This document shows, piece by piece, positions 1 to 8,158 of a DNA stretch of 64,000 bases. Position 1 is the stretch's first letter, and every line of letters starts with the position of its first letter. Below the pieces are notes generated by a model. It did not search any database. It saw nothing but the letters and a program-made list of their open reading frames with translations, and was not told the DNA's origin. Source of the stretch: Thiohalocapsa sp. ML1. GTDB lineage: Bacteria; Pseudomonadota; Gammaproteobacteria; Chromatiales; Chromatiaceae. The position numbers and the translations under genes were made by a program. The stretch lies in the NCBI RefSeq assembly GCF_001469165.1, contig NZ_JABX01000029.1, forward strand, positions 1 to 64,000, written 5' to 3'.

Positions 1-33
1 TTGATCCGTGAATGCCATGAAGATGGAGGCGAG

Positions 34-259
34 ATGCCGAGTGCGTCAGTGCCGGAGACGGCTAAACAAGCATACGATCCTCATGATCCACAGACGTGGA
101 CGTGGGTGGAGCCATCGGTGTGGAGCGAGCGGATGTTGGCGGCCTTGGGTCTTCGGGGTCAAAGGAGGCAAGTATCGGCGCTGGCCGAATGCCTTCTTCG
201 CTCACCACGGGCTGTTCACCATGACCGCAGCCCATGCCCGGGCGCGCCAATCCCGATGA
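34..259 (+). pseudogene. Group II intron maturase (LtrA-like), N and C termini fused by deletion
   Basis: From the ATG at 34 the first frame reads MPSASVPETAKQ and then TWTWVEPSVWSERMLAAL, the N terminus of LtrA-type intron proteins. Between about 139 and 160 the homology jumps to the next frame (GVKGGK), a one-base frameshift. It then passes straight into YRRWPNAFFAHHGLFTM and AHARARQSR, which is the family's extreme C terminus. About 350-400 residues of reverse transcriptase and maturase core are therefore absent. The reading frame closes at TGA 257-259, just before domain V, as in intact introns. Confidence 0.85.
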
Positions 260-276
260 GGAACCAACCGACCGGA

Positions 277-310
277 GAGCCGTGTGCGGGAGAACCGCAC
301 GCACGGTTCG
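277..310 (+). ncRNA. Group II intron domain V
   Basis: The 34-nt hairpin begins GAGCCGTGTGCGG and closes with CCGCACGCACGGTTCG. It has the length and stem composition of the catalytic domain V of bacterial introns, whose consensus begins GAGCCGTATGCG. It lies 18 nt after the maturase stop. Confidence 0.85.
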
Positions 311-341
311 GAGGGAGGGGAGGCGCAAGCCTCCCCTACCC

Positions 342-671
342 CTATCCAGTCGGCGCCGGCGCGGTCTCGAGCCCGCTTGTCGGGCATACCTCAGTCTGAG
401 AGTTTGCAGATGAGTCAAGTGTACGACGACACCTGGGGGAAGGGCCGAGGGCCGCGGGCCGAGGGAGCCATCCTCGGCCCTCGGCCCTACAGCCGCCGCG
501 CTCCGTAGCAGCCCCCGCGCGCTGGTCGGAGTGATGATCAAGGCCGAACAGCCGATACTTGAACCGGTGACGGCATGGCGGCAAGGGCTCCGGTAGTTCC
601 CAGATAACAATCTCGACGATGGAGCCATCGTCGCGAATCTCCTCGGCACGGACGGGCAACGCTGCGGTCAT
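342..671 (-). pseudogene. DUF6516-like (toxin-antitoxin associated) gene, 3' truncated
   Basis: The ORF starts with ATG at 671 in a 4-bp ATGA overlap with the stop of the upstream hydrolase. Residues 1-53 (down to about 512) read like the N-terminal half of DUF6516 proteins: a short strand, then DDGSIVEIVIWELPEP and HRFKYRLF. Where the family normally continues to a GDHRH-type motif, the frame turns into Arg/Ala/Gly-rich sequence from the GGGCCGA element and runs to a stop at 342. DUF6516 proteins are usually small partners of helix-turn-helix proteins in putative toxin-antitoxin pairs; no partner is present. Probably non-functional. Confidence 0.55.
407..491. repeat. Dispersed GGGCCGA-family element, copy A
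   Basis: An imperfect palindrome of GGGCCGA heptads (439-491) is preceded by the flank CAGATGAGTCAAGT at 407-420. That flank matches the one at 57575-57588 in 12 of 14 positions. It interrupts the tail of the DUF6516-like ORF. Confidence 0.75.
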
Positions 672-1492
672 CGGCCAAGCTTGGCAGGGTGCACCTTGCG
701 GTCCATCAGCGCCGGCCAAGCGCCCTCCCAGCAGCAGCGATGATCGAAGCCGCGCAGCACGCGGTGCTCGGCGCCTGGCTGCTGTGCCGCCACGGGTGCC
801 GAGATCCACGGCGGTACCTGGCGGTCGTCGCCGCCGGCTAGGTGCAGTTGTGCGATGTGCGCGGGCAGCGGCGGGGCGCTCGCCGGGTCGAGTGATGCAC
901 TGAGCGGGGTGTGGCCGTGGAGCGTGGTCCAGCGCGCCAGGTCCAGGTTCGCGGCGACGGTGACGACGCGCTCGACGTTATCGAGTCGCGCGGCGAGCAG
1001 CATTGCGAGCACGCCGCCGCCGCTGTAGCCGATCAGCACCAGCGGGCGCTCCGGCCCCGCGAGCCGGCGCAGTGCGGCGGCCATGCTCGCCACCACGGGC
1101 TCGCCATAGCGGCCGGTGGTCCAGAGCCTGGGCGAGCAGCCGGGGGCCGCCGCCTCGCCGTGGTAGCAGGGGCGGCTGACATAAACGGCGGGCGCTGGGT
1201 CGCGGAGCATGAGCCGCAGCGCCAGCGGGTTGCGCGGGGTCGGGTCGGCGCTGATCCGTGTCGGCGTGCGAAAGGGCAGGCCGTCGCCTTCCAGGTAGAC
1301 GTGCAGCGGCAGACGCGCGTCGTCGGCCGCGGCGTTGCGATAAGTGCGATGGCGAAAGGCCTGGCCGTCCACCCAGCCGGCGGTGAGCCCGCCGGTTGCC
1401 GCGAGGGCATCAGGCTCCGGCGGCGGCGAGGCGCAGCCGAACAGCAGGAGGGCGAGGGCGAGGGCGGGGAGGCGGCGGTGAGCAGGAGACAC
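668..1492 (-). CDS. Alpha/beta-hydrolase lipoprotein
   Basis: A predicted outer-membrane or periplasmic serine hydrolase of unknown substrate. From a GTG at 1492 the protein (274 aa) starts MSPAHRRLPALALALLLFGC, a classical lipoprotein signal ending in a lipobox Cys. The longer ORF, starting at 1564, would translate the intergenic GGGCCGA repeat, so the inner start is preferred. A nucleophile elbow GYSGGG (GxSxG) and a late GFDHRCC histidine complete the expected triad. The family marker VYLEGDGLPF precedes the core. It lies downstream of pppA on the same strand, separated by a repeat; whether it belongs to the type VI locus (for example as a lipase) is open. Confidence 0.7.
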   Translation of the reverse strand: MSPAHRRLPALALALLLFGCASPPPEPDALAATGGLTAGWVDGQAFRHRTYRNAAADDARLPLHVYLEGDGLPFRTPTRISADPTPRNPLALRLMLRDPAPAVYVSRPCYHGEAAAPGCSPRLWTTGRYGEPVVASMAAALRRLAGPERPLVLIGYSGGGVLAMLLAARLDNVERVVTVAANLDLARWTTLHGHTPLSASLDPASAPPLPAHIAQLHLAGGDDRQVPPWISAPVAAQQPGAEHRVLRGFDHRCCWEGAWPALMDRKVHPAKLGR

Positions 1493-1503
1493 AAGCCGGC
1501 TTG

Positions 1504-1562
1504 GGCAAGGCCGAGGGAGCCCTCCTCGGCCCTCGGCCCTTGGCCCTTGATTCACCTGCGGC
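1504..1562. repeat. Dispersed GGGCCGA-family element, copy B
   Basis: The element has CCGAGGGAGCCCTCCTCGG at its centre with GGCCCTC/GGCCCTT heptads to the right, and ends in TTCACCTGCGGC (1551-1562). The same 12-base flank ends copy H at 57649-57660. It lies about 45 bp beyond the pppA stop and reaches up to the hydrolase start. Confidence 0.8.
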
Positions 1563-1607
1563 ACAACATCGGGTTCCGTCGCCGGCGACCGGGGCGCTCC
1601 GCAGCGC

Positions 1608-2387
1608 TCAGAGCCCTACGACCACGGCGGTCACGTTGTCCCGCCCGCCATGCGCGCAGGCCTGGCGCACCAGCTCCGGTGCGCTGCGGGCGGGCTCGGC
1701 GCTGCCGAGCACGGTGGCCATGGCCTCGGGCGTCAGCTCGCGGTAGAGCCCGTCGCTGCAGAGCAGGTAGCGATCGCCCGGTTGCAGGCGCAGCAGGCCG
1801 TAGTCCACCTTGAGGTCCGCCTCGCTGCCGACGGCGCGCAGCAGCACGTTGGCGGCCGGGTGGCTCTCGGCGAGCTCGGGGGCTAGGAGCCCCTCGTCGA
1901 TCAGCATCTGCACCTGGCTGTGGTCCGTGGTGAGGCAGGTGAGCTGGCCGGCGCGCAGCCGGTAGACTCGGCTGTCGCCGGTCCAGAGCACGGCAGCGTG
2001 CTCGCGCACGGCCACCAACGCCGCGACGGTGCTGCCGATCAGGTCCGCCTGCATGGCGGCGGCATGCTCCAGCAGCTCGTCGTTCACACGGCGCAGCGTG
2101 CCGATGATGGCGCGGGCGCGCCGCCCGAGCAGCGGCGCGTGCGGCAGCGCCGCCAGCGCGTCGACGATGGCGCGGCTCGCATGCGCGCCGTCGGTGTGCC
2201 CGCCCATGCCGTCGGCGACCACCCAGAGGCCGAGCGCGGGGCGGTCCAGGAAGGCGTCCTGGTTGATGCTGCGTACGCGGCCCTGATCCGTGGCGCCGGC
2301 GGAGGTCCAGCGCGGCGCGCCGCCCGGCTCGCCGCCGGGGCGAGCGCCGCCGCGGTTGCCGCCGCCGAATCTGCCCGAGAGGATCAT
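1608..2387 (-). CDS. pppA: PP2C-family Ser/Thr phosphatase of the type VI secretion locus
   Basis: A PPM/PP2C phosphatase expected to dephosphorylate the FHA-domain scaffold and so turn secretion off. All metal-binding PP2C motifs are present: INQDAF near the N terminus, VVADGMGGH, GDSRVYR, CSDGL and GGRDNVTAVVV at the end. The start is taken as ATG 2387 (259 aa), 13 bp after the tagF stop; the ORF extends upstream without homology. It ends a minus-strand operon with tagF and tssM. The antagonist kinase PpkA is not in the window, so the phosphorylation arm must be encoded elsewhere or be missing. Confidence 0.85.
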   Translation of the reverse strand: MILSGRFGGGNRGGARPGGEPGGAPRWTSAGATDQGRVRSINQDAFLDRPALGLWVVADGMGGHTDGAHASRAIVDALAALPHAPLLGRRARAIIGTLRRVNDELLEHAAAMQADLIGSTVAALVAVREHAAVLWTGDSRVYRLRAGQLTCLTTDHSQVQMLIDEGLLAPELAESHPAANVLLRAVGSEADLKVDYGLLRLQPGDRYLLCSDGLYRELTPEAMATVLGSAEPARSAPELVRQACAHGGRDNVTAVVVGL

Positions 2388-2400
2388 CCGGCCGCGCCCG

Positions 2401-3147
2401 TCACACCGCACCCAGCCGGGTCCAGCCGCCGGCCTCCCAGTGGCCGCCGAGCATGGCGACATAGGCCTCCGGTGCCGGCAGCCCCTGGCAGGTGAGGAGG
2501 CTGCTCGACACCTGCTCGGAGCCCGTGCTCCACCACAGGCTGTAGGACAAGAACACGTCCTCCAGCGCCCGGTGCAGCAGCCGCGAGCAGGCGCCGTCGA
2601 GCGCGTCGTCGGCAACCCCGAGCTCCCAGGCGTCCGGCCGGCCGGTATCGGCGCCGACGGCGGCGTGCTCCACCAGCCGCACCGGCGGCGCCGGCAGTTG
2701 CAGCAGGCCGGTGTCGAAGGCGTTGAGGTCGAAGCCGTCGGCGAGCGTGGACAGCGCGAGCGCCTCCAACTGCCCGAACCAGTCCGTCGCCCCCAGCAGC
2801 GCGAAGCAGTCCGCGTGCGCCGGCGCGCTGCGGGCCAGGGTCAGCGGAAAGTAGCGCCCGACCCGATCCACGCTCGGCATCATGACGCCAGCCCAGGCCA
2901 TGCGCCCGGCGATGCCCGGGGCGAGCACGAAGCGCCATAGCGGGCTCACCAGATAGGTATCGAGCCAATCGTCGCCGAGCCTGGCGCGGCTCTCGGCAAG
3001 GCCTTGCGTGAGCCAGTGATCCCACGGCTGCACGAACTGCGCCGGCAGCCTACGCGCGACGAAGTCGCCGAGCGTCGGCAGCTTGCCGAAGAAGCCGGCG
3101 GCGGCCTCGCCGGGGCGTCCGATCTGTGTCGCGTTGTCGGGGGTCAT
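2401..3147 (-). CDS. tagF: Type VI secretion-associated protein TagF (ImpM)
   Basis: A cytoplasmic post-translational repressor of type VI secretion in characterised systems. The N terminus carries the family's GFFGKLPTLGDFVARRLP block at about residues 18-36, followed by the WDHWL and YLVSPLWRF segments. The length (248 aa) is normal. The ATG at 3147 sits in an ATGA overlap with the tssM stop, so translation is probably coupled. TagF and PppA together at the end of the operon mean that two negative regulators travel with the membrane-complex genes. It contains only the TagF domain and is not the TagF-PppA fusion seen in some genomes. Confidence 0.9.
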   Translation of the reverse strand: MTPDNATQIGRPGEAAAGFFGKLPTLGDFVARRLPAQFVQPWDHWLTQGLAESRARLGDDWLDTYLVSPLWRFVLAPGIAGRMAWAGVMMPSVDRVGRYFPLTLARSAPAHADCFALLGATDWFGQLEALALSTLADGFDLNAFDTGLLQLPAPPVRLVEHAAVGADTGRPDAWELGVADDALDGACSRLLHRALEDVFLSYSLWWSTGSEQVSSSLLTCQGLPAPEAYVAMLGGHWEAGGWTRLGAV

Positions 3148-6100
3148 AGGCGTTCCGGGCAGCGGAAGCTTCGCAGTGCGTCGAGTCGGAAGGGATTCCT
3201 CACGCTCGCGGCGCGCAGCTCCAGCCGGGCCCACATGCCGCCCTGCTTGAACCTGAGCCGGTACAGCTCCTCTTGGCCGGTGGCGCTGAGCTCGGCGCCG
3301 TCGAGCAGCCGAAACCAGGCCCAGGCACCGTTCTTGGTCTCGCCGACCTCGTTGCCGCCGACGCCGGTGAAGGCGATGCGGGCGCGCCCGACGCCCTCCG
3401 GCGACGGCCACTGCAGGTTCTGCGGTTTCGGCGGCCCGTGCTCGTAGGTCAGCACCTGGCCGCCGATGTCGAGCGCGAAGCGCAGCGCCTTGGGGTCCAT
3501 GCTGTCCGCGGTCAGCGTAAAGGCGGCGCCGGGGGCCTTGCCGCCGTCGGCGAAGAAGGCCTCGCGGATCTGCGCCGCGCGCTGGAGCTCCGTCAACACG
3601 CTGTCCGGGATGCCGATGCCGGCGCCGGCGGCATTCCAGCGCCACTTGGCACCTGAAGTATCCACGAACGGGGCGAGCTGGGTCTTGAAGAAACCGTCGA
3701 GCAGGCCCTCCGGCCCGAACAGCCGGCCGAAGTCGTGCAGCGTGGTGTCGCGATTGCTGCCGCGGTTGAACGGGTAGCGCTCGCCGATGGCCGGGCGGCA
3801 GAAGGGCAGTATGTCCGCGTTCCAGCGCTTGTTGATCTCGGCGCGCTGGCCGCCGGCGATGAGCGTGGCGCTGTCCTGCGCCAGGCCGCCGACCACCTTC
3901 GCGAGCACCGGCGGCATCTGCGTGGCCGCCTGCTGGAGGTCTTGCAGTTGCGAGCCCTCGCCCGCGGCGAGGATGCCCTGGCCGCTGCGCAGGGCGCTGT
4001 CGATGGCCTCCAGGCGCGTCTGCAACTGGCCGAGCTGCTGCTGCACGCGCTCGATGGGCGGCTGCTGGCCGGCCTCGGCGCGCACCAGGTCGCGGAGCCA
4101 GCGGAAGCGGTCGCTGACATAGGTCTCCGGCAGCTCGCCGTCGGCGCCGTCGCGGCGGGCATCGTCGACGGCGGCTTGGCGCAGCCGCTGCCCCGCGTAG
4201 CTCATGCGTCGGTCCAGCGCCTCGGTGGCCAGCGCCCGGGCCGTGTCGGCGACGCTGCTGCCGCTGCTGCCGCTGCCGTCGGTGCTCGCCGCCGTCGCGT
4301 CCGCAGACGCCTCTGGAAAGCGATCCAGCTCGGTCTGGTCGGCGGCGGCCGTCAGCAACCGCCGCAGCGGCGAGCCCTTGGGCTCGGCGAGCACCCGGGC
4401 AACGCTGGCCGCGTGCTGGATGTCGCGGGCGGAGACGACGTCGATGTCCTCCAGCAGCGCGGTCCACTGCTCGGCGTAGTCCACCAGGTAGCGCTCGCGC
4501 ACCCGCTCCAGCAGCGCGTCCGCCTCGGCGCTGTCCGGTGCCACGTCGGCCTGGGGGCCGAGGATCCAGCCGGACGCCGCCGCGTCCTCGATCAGCTCTG
4601 CCACGGTGGCGTCGAAGTCGCGGTGATAGCCCGCGTAGGTGTAGAGCGCCGGGATGCCCGTGCCGATGGACAGGCCGCTCGGGCGGGTGAGCACCAAGGA
4701 GGCCTGGTCGCCGGCGGCGTCGGGGATGTTGAAGTCCGGCAGGTCCTCGCCGAAGCCCCGGTACTTGAGGCGCTCGTAGATGCGATCCGACAGGGAGCCC
4801 TTGTTCAGGATGTCGCGGGCCTGCTCGATGAGCGCGCCGTCGAGCGCCAGCGGCAGCGGCACCGGCGGCGCCGCGAGCAGCGCCTGCAGATGACCGGCGA
4901 GGGCCTCGCGCTGCGCGCTGGTGGTCTCGCGCGGCAACTGCTCCAGCCAGTCCGCGGTGACCCAGGCGCGCACGTCCTCGGGCACATAGCGCTCGGGCTC
5001 GCCCAGCATCAGGTATACGCGAAGTACCTCGTAGAGGGACTCCGGGTCCCCTCCACCGGCGCGTATCTGGTCCTCCAGCCGCAAGATTACGCGCGGCAGG
5101 AGCACCTTGTGCAGCATCCGCCGGTAGGCGCGGTTGGCCTGGGAGCCGAGCTTGTCGCCCTGGTAGAGCCCGAGCCCCATCGACACGGGCACCGGCGCGT
5201 CGCGCTCGCCGTAGCCGCGCGGGATGTCGCGCACCGCATCCAGGAGCGGCAGCACATCGAGCGGGTCGCGGTCGTTCGGCGACAGGGCGTCGATCTGCCG
5301 GTCAATGACGAGCAGGCTGTCGTCGACGTCGGCGATGTAGGCGCGATTGGTGCTCCAACTGACGGTCCAGGCGCCGAGGCCGAGCAGCGTCACCAGTGCC
5401 AGGCCCGCGAAGGCCGAGCGCCGCAACCACAGCCGGCGGCGCTGCAGCCTTGGGTCGAGCCCGGCGACCGCGGCCTCCGCGAACACCACGTCGCGCAGCA
5501 GGCGGGTGACGAAGAAGCTCTTGGCGCTGCCTTGGAAGGGCCGCGGACCCGTGCCGCCGACGCCGAAGTTGGCCGCGATGGCGCCGAGCACGCGGTCGAT
5601 GGGTGTGCCCATCTGCGTCGCGCTGGTGAAGTAGACGCCGCGCACCAGGGGCTTGCGGTCGAAGCGGCTCGGCGCCAGCGCGTCGGCGAGGAAGTGCTCG
5701 ATGCGCTCCTCCAGCAGCGCGAACTGGCGCGGAAAGCTGAACACCAGGCGCCGCTTGCCGAGGTCGCGCTCCTGCTGCATGCGCCCGAGCAGGCGCTGGT
5801 CCAGGCGCTCCACCAGCGCGCGGTACTCGGCGCTGAGCCCGGCCAGCGGCTCCTTGGCGTCGTCGGCGGGGTCGAAGGGCAGCGTGAAGCCCCAGACCTG
5901 ATGGCGCTCCTCCTGGCCCATGTCGGCGAAGAACTCGGTGAAGCCCGCGATCAGGTCCCCCTTCGTGAACAGCACGTAGATGGGGCAGCGCAGATTCAGC
6001 TCCGTGTAGAGCTCCTGCACCCGAGCACGCACGGCCCGCGCATGCGCGTCGCGCTCGGCATCCGACTGCTGGATCAGGTCCGCCAGGCTCAAGGCCACCA

Positions 6101-6773
6101 GCACGCCGTTGATGGGCCGGCGCGGGCGGTATTTCTTGAGCATGCCGAGGAAGCCGCCCCAGGCGGCGCTGTCCACCTCGGCGTAGCTATCCTGCGTGGT
6201 GTAGCGCCCGGCGGTGTCGAGCAGCACGGCCTCGTCGGTGAACCACCAGTCGCAGTTGCGGGTGCCGCCGGTGCCCTCGATGGCGTTCTTGCCGAACTGG
6301 TCCGCGAGCGGGAACCGCAGCCCCGAGTTGACCAGCGCCGTGGTCTTGCCGCAGCCGGGCGGGCCGATGATCAGGTACCAGGGCAACTGATACAGCCACT
6401 GGCCGCCTAGGCGTCGGCGCATGTCGCCGCGCTTGAGCACCGCGAGCGCGTCCTGGAAGCGCTTGCGCATGGTCGCGAGCTCTTCCGCCGAGGCCGCCCC
6501 GGCGGCGTCGATGCCCGCCTCGCCGTCGCCAGCGAGCTGATCGACGAGTTTGCGGTTGCGCGCGCGGGCACGCAGCAGCGACACGATCTGCACGATGGCC
6601 CAGAGCGCGAGCAGCACGCCGATGACGACGAACCGCACGGAGACGGAGCCGAGCGGCACGCTGCCGGCGATGCCGATCAGCGGGCCGACGAACCAGATCA
6701 GGAGCGCCAGTGCGGTGACGCCGACCAGCGACAGGAACCAGCCTTTGCCGAGGAATGCGAACCAACCCTTCAT
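3144..6773 (-). CDS. tssM: Type VI secretion inner-membrane protein TssM (IcmF)
   Basis: The large component of the TssJLM envelope complex. The 1209-aa product begins with two membrane segments (about residues 12-34 and 45-67). A cytoplasmic NTPase domain follows with Walker A GPPGCGKTT (about 137-145) and a DTAGRY Walker B/switch motif. A third membrane helix (around residue 445, ALVTLLGLGAWTV) leads to the long periplasmic IcmF/DUF1215 region and C-terminal TssJ-binding domain. The start is ATG 6773, overlapping tssL by 4 bp; the frame is open far upstream but without homology. The intact Walker A suggests the ATP-binding type of TssM. Confidence 0.95.
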   Translation of the reverse strand: MKGWFAFLGKGWFLSLVGVTALALLIWFVGPLIGIAGSVPLGSVSVRFVVIGVLLALWAIVQIVSLLRARARNRKLVDQLAGDGEAGIDAAGAASAEELATMRKRFQDALAVLKRGDMRRRLGGQWLYQLPWYLIIGPPGCGKTTALVNSGLRFPLADQFGKNAIEGTGGTRNCDWWFTDEAVLLDTAGRYTTQDSYAEVDSAAWGGFLGMLKKYRPRRPINGVLVALSLADLIQQSDAERDAHARAVRARVQELYTELNLRCPIYVLFTKGDLIAGFTEFFADMGQEERHQVWGFTLPFDPADDAKEPLAGLSAEYRALVERLDQRLLGRMQQERDLGKRRLVFSFPRQFALLEERIEHFLADALAPSRFDRKPLVRGVYFTSATQMGTPIDRVLGAIAANFGVGGTGPRPFQGSAKSFFVTRLLRDVVFAEAAVAGLDPRLQRRRLWLRRSAFAGLALVTLLGLGAWTVSWSTNRAYIADVDDSLLVIDRQIDALSPNDRDPLDVLPLLDAVRDIPRGYGERDAPVPVSMGLGLYQGDKLGSQANRAYRRMLHKVLLPRVILRLEDQIRAGGGDPESLYEVLRVYLMLGEPERYVPEDVRAWVTADWLEQLPRETTSAQREALAGHLQALLAAPPVPLPLALDGALIEQARDILNKGSLSDRIYERLKYRGFGEDLPDFNIPDAAGDQASLVLTRPSGLSIGTGIPALYTYAGYHRDFDATVAELIEDAAASGWILGPQADVAPDSAEADALLERVRERYLVDYAEQWTALLEDIDVVSARDIQHAASVARVLAEPKGSPLRRLLTAAADQTELDRFPEASADATAASTDGSGSSGSSVADTARALATEALDRRMSYAGQRLRQAAVDDARRDGADGELPETYVSDRFRWLRDLVRAEAGQQPPIERVQQQLGQLQTRLEAIDSALRSGQGILAAGEGSQLQDLQQAATQMPPVLAKVVGGLAQDSATLIAGGQRAEINKRWNADILPFCRPAIGERYPFNRGSNRDTTLHDFGRLFGPEGLLDGFFKTQLAPFVDTSGAKWRWNAAGAGIGIPDSVLTELQRAAQIREAFFADGGKAPGAAFTLTADSMDPKALRFALDIGGQVLTYEHGPPKPQNLQWPSPEGVGRARIAFTGVGGNEVGETKNGAWAWFRLLDGAELSATGQEELYRLRFKQGGMWARLELRAASVRNPFRLDALRSFRCPERL

Positions 6774-8155
6774 GGCCGTGCGCGCCCCCTGCCGGCGTCG
6801 AGGAGCATGATCTCGACGCGCCGGTTGCGGGCGTCGCGTGGGTTCTCGGGCACCAGCGGCTCCGTGGCGGCGACGCCTTCGGTGGTGAAGCGTCCCGCGT
6901 CGCCCGCGACCTCCGCCAAGAGCTTGGTGACGGACTCGGCCCGCGCCTGCGACAGCGCAAAGTTGTCCGGGAAGCGCAGCGTGCGGATCGGCGCGCTGTC
7001 GGAATGGCCGGTGACGAGCACGGGCCCCGGGATGCGGTTCAGCGCGTCGCCGACGCGGCGCACCAGCACGACGAAGTCCGGCATGAGCTGATCGGAGGCG
7101 GACGCGAACATCGCGCTGCCGCCGAGCAGCACCGTCTCGCCGCGTGGGCGGTCCTCGACGCTGAGGCGCCCGGCCGAGATGTCGGCGGCCAACAGCTCCG
7201 TCAGCGTCGGCGGCGGCGGTGGGGCATCCGCCGGCGGCGGCTCCGGCGGCGGGCGGAGGATCGGCTCGACGCTGCGCTTCGGCATCGGCGTCAGGCGCTG
7301 ATCGAGCGCCGCCAACGACAGGAACACGGGCTCGGAGTTGCGGCTCAGCGCAAAGGTGTAGAACGCGAACAGCCCGAGGAGCAACAGCCCCGCAAGCCCC
7401 GCGAATACCCACAGCGGCAGTTGGTCCAGCAGGGGGTCGCGCAGCGCCGTGACGCCGCGCCAGTGCGGCGAGAGCTCGGGCTCCGGGTCCTGGCGCTGGG
7501 CGCGGATGGTCTGGTAGAGGTGCTCGCGGATCTGCTCCAGTTGCTCGCGCCCGCCGTCGCGGATGCGGTACTTGCCCTCGAAGCCCATGGCCAGGCACAG
7601 ATACATGAGCTCCAGGAGGTGCAGGTTGCCGGCCGGGTAGGCCAGCAGCTTATCCAGCGCGCCGTAGAACTTCTCGCCGCCCCAGGTCTCGCGGTGGAAG
7701 CTGACCAGGAGCCCGCGCGAGGCCCAGATGCTCTGGCTGCCCCAGGGGGTGTCGAGCACCGACTCGTCCAGCAGCGCGCACAGCATGTAGCGGGCAGGCA
7801 GCACCACCTGATCTGCCAGGCCCCGGCTGCGGGCGCACTGCTCGAACCCGCGCACTTGGCCGATGAGCCGCTCCAGCAGGCCGTTCGGGTCCGGATGGCT
7901 CGCGCTGCCGCGCAGTTGCCCCGCGACGGTGAAGAGCCCCGTCGCACAGGCCACCAGCGGGTTGTCGGCGAGCGCGCCGGGCAGGGCCGTGAGCGGCGCG
8001 GCACCGGGGGGCGGCATGGTCGGCCCGGCCGGCGCTGTCTGCTGCGCGGGCTGCGCGGGCCGGGCCGGAGCCGCCCGGCGTTGCCCCGGCGTCGGCCGGA
8101 TGACGGTTGCGCCCGGGTCGTTCTGCGTCAGAAAGGGGTTGTCTTCGTCGGTCAC
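6770..8155 (-). CDS. tssL: Type VI secretion protein TssL (DotU) with C-terminal OmpA domain
   Basis: An inner-membrane partner of TssM and TssK. The start is a GTG at 8155. A Pro/Ala-rich leader (residues 1-60) precedes the cytoplasmic DotU domain (about 65-240, with YMLCALLDESVLDTPWG). One transmembrane helix follows (around 253-275, LPLWVFAGLAGLLLLGLFAF). The periplasmic part has a Pro-rich linker and an OmpA-like peptidoglycan-binding domain with VTGHSDSAPI and NRRVEI. This extended TssL anchors the complex to the cell wall without a separate TagL. The ends overlap tssM (ATGA) and nearly touch tssK (3 bp). Confidence 0.93.
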   Translation of the reverse strand: MTDEDNPFLTQNDPGATVIRPTPGQRRAAPARPAQPAQQTAPAGPTMPPPGAAPLTALPGALADNPLVACATGLFTVAGQLRGSASHPDPNGLLERLIGQVRGFEQCARSRGLADQVVLPARYMLCALLDESVLDTPWGSQSIWASRGLLVSFHRETWGGEKFYGALDKLLAYPAGNLHLLELMYLCLAMGFEGKYRIRDGGREQLEQIREHLYQTIRAQRQDPEPELSPHWRGVTALRDPLLDQLPLWVFAGLAGLLLLGLFAFYTFALSRNSEPVFLSLAALDQRLTPMPKRSVEPILRPPPEPPPADAPPPPPTLTELLAADISAGRLSVEDRPRGETVLLGGSAMFASASDQLMPDFVVLVRRVGDALNRIPGPVLVTGHSDSAPIRTLRFPDNFALSQARAESVTKLLAEVAGDAGRFTTEGVAATEPLVPENPRDARNRRVEIMLLDAGRGRARP

Positions 8156-8158
8156 GGC

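Larger units (their letters stand above)
1..346 (+). mobile_element. 3' part of a degenerate, internally deleted group II intron
   Basis: Three parts of a bacterial group II intron follow in the right order: a wreck of the maturase/reverse transcriptase gene (34-259), a domain V hairpin (277-310) and a GC-rich domain VI stem (about 311-346) ending in the usual CCTATC-type 3' end. The left boundary is outside the window or lost. Nearly all of the reverse transcriptase is missing, so the element cannot move by itself. The short ORF plus compact domain V looks like the class C (IIC) lineage, which often inserts behind terminators; that class call is an inference. Confidence 0.85.

Noticed and set aside
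3735-6410. An 891-codon plus-strand frame opposite tssM
   Set aside because: Antisense shadow of tssM with low-complexity composition and no recognisable motif.
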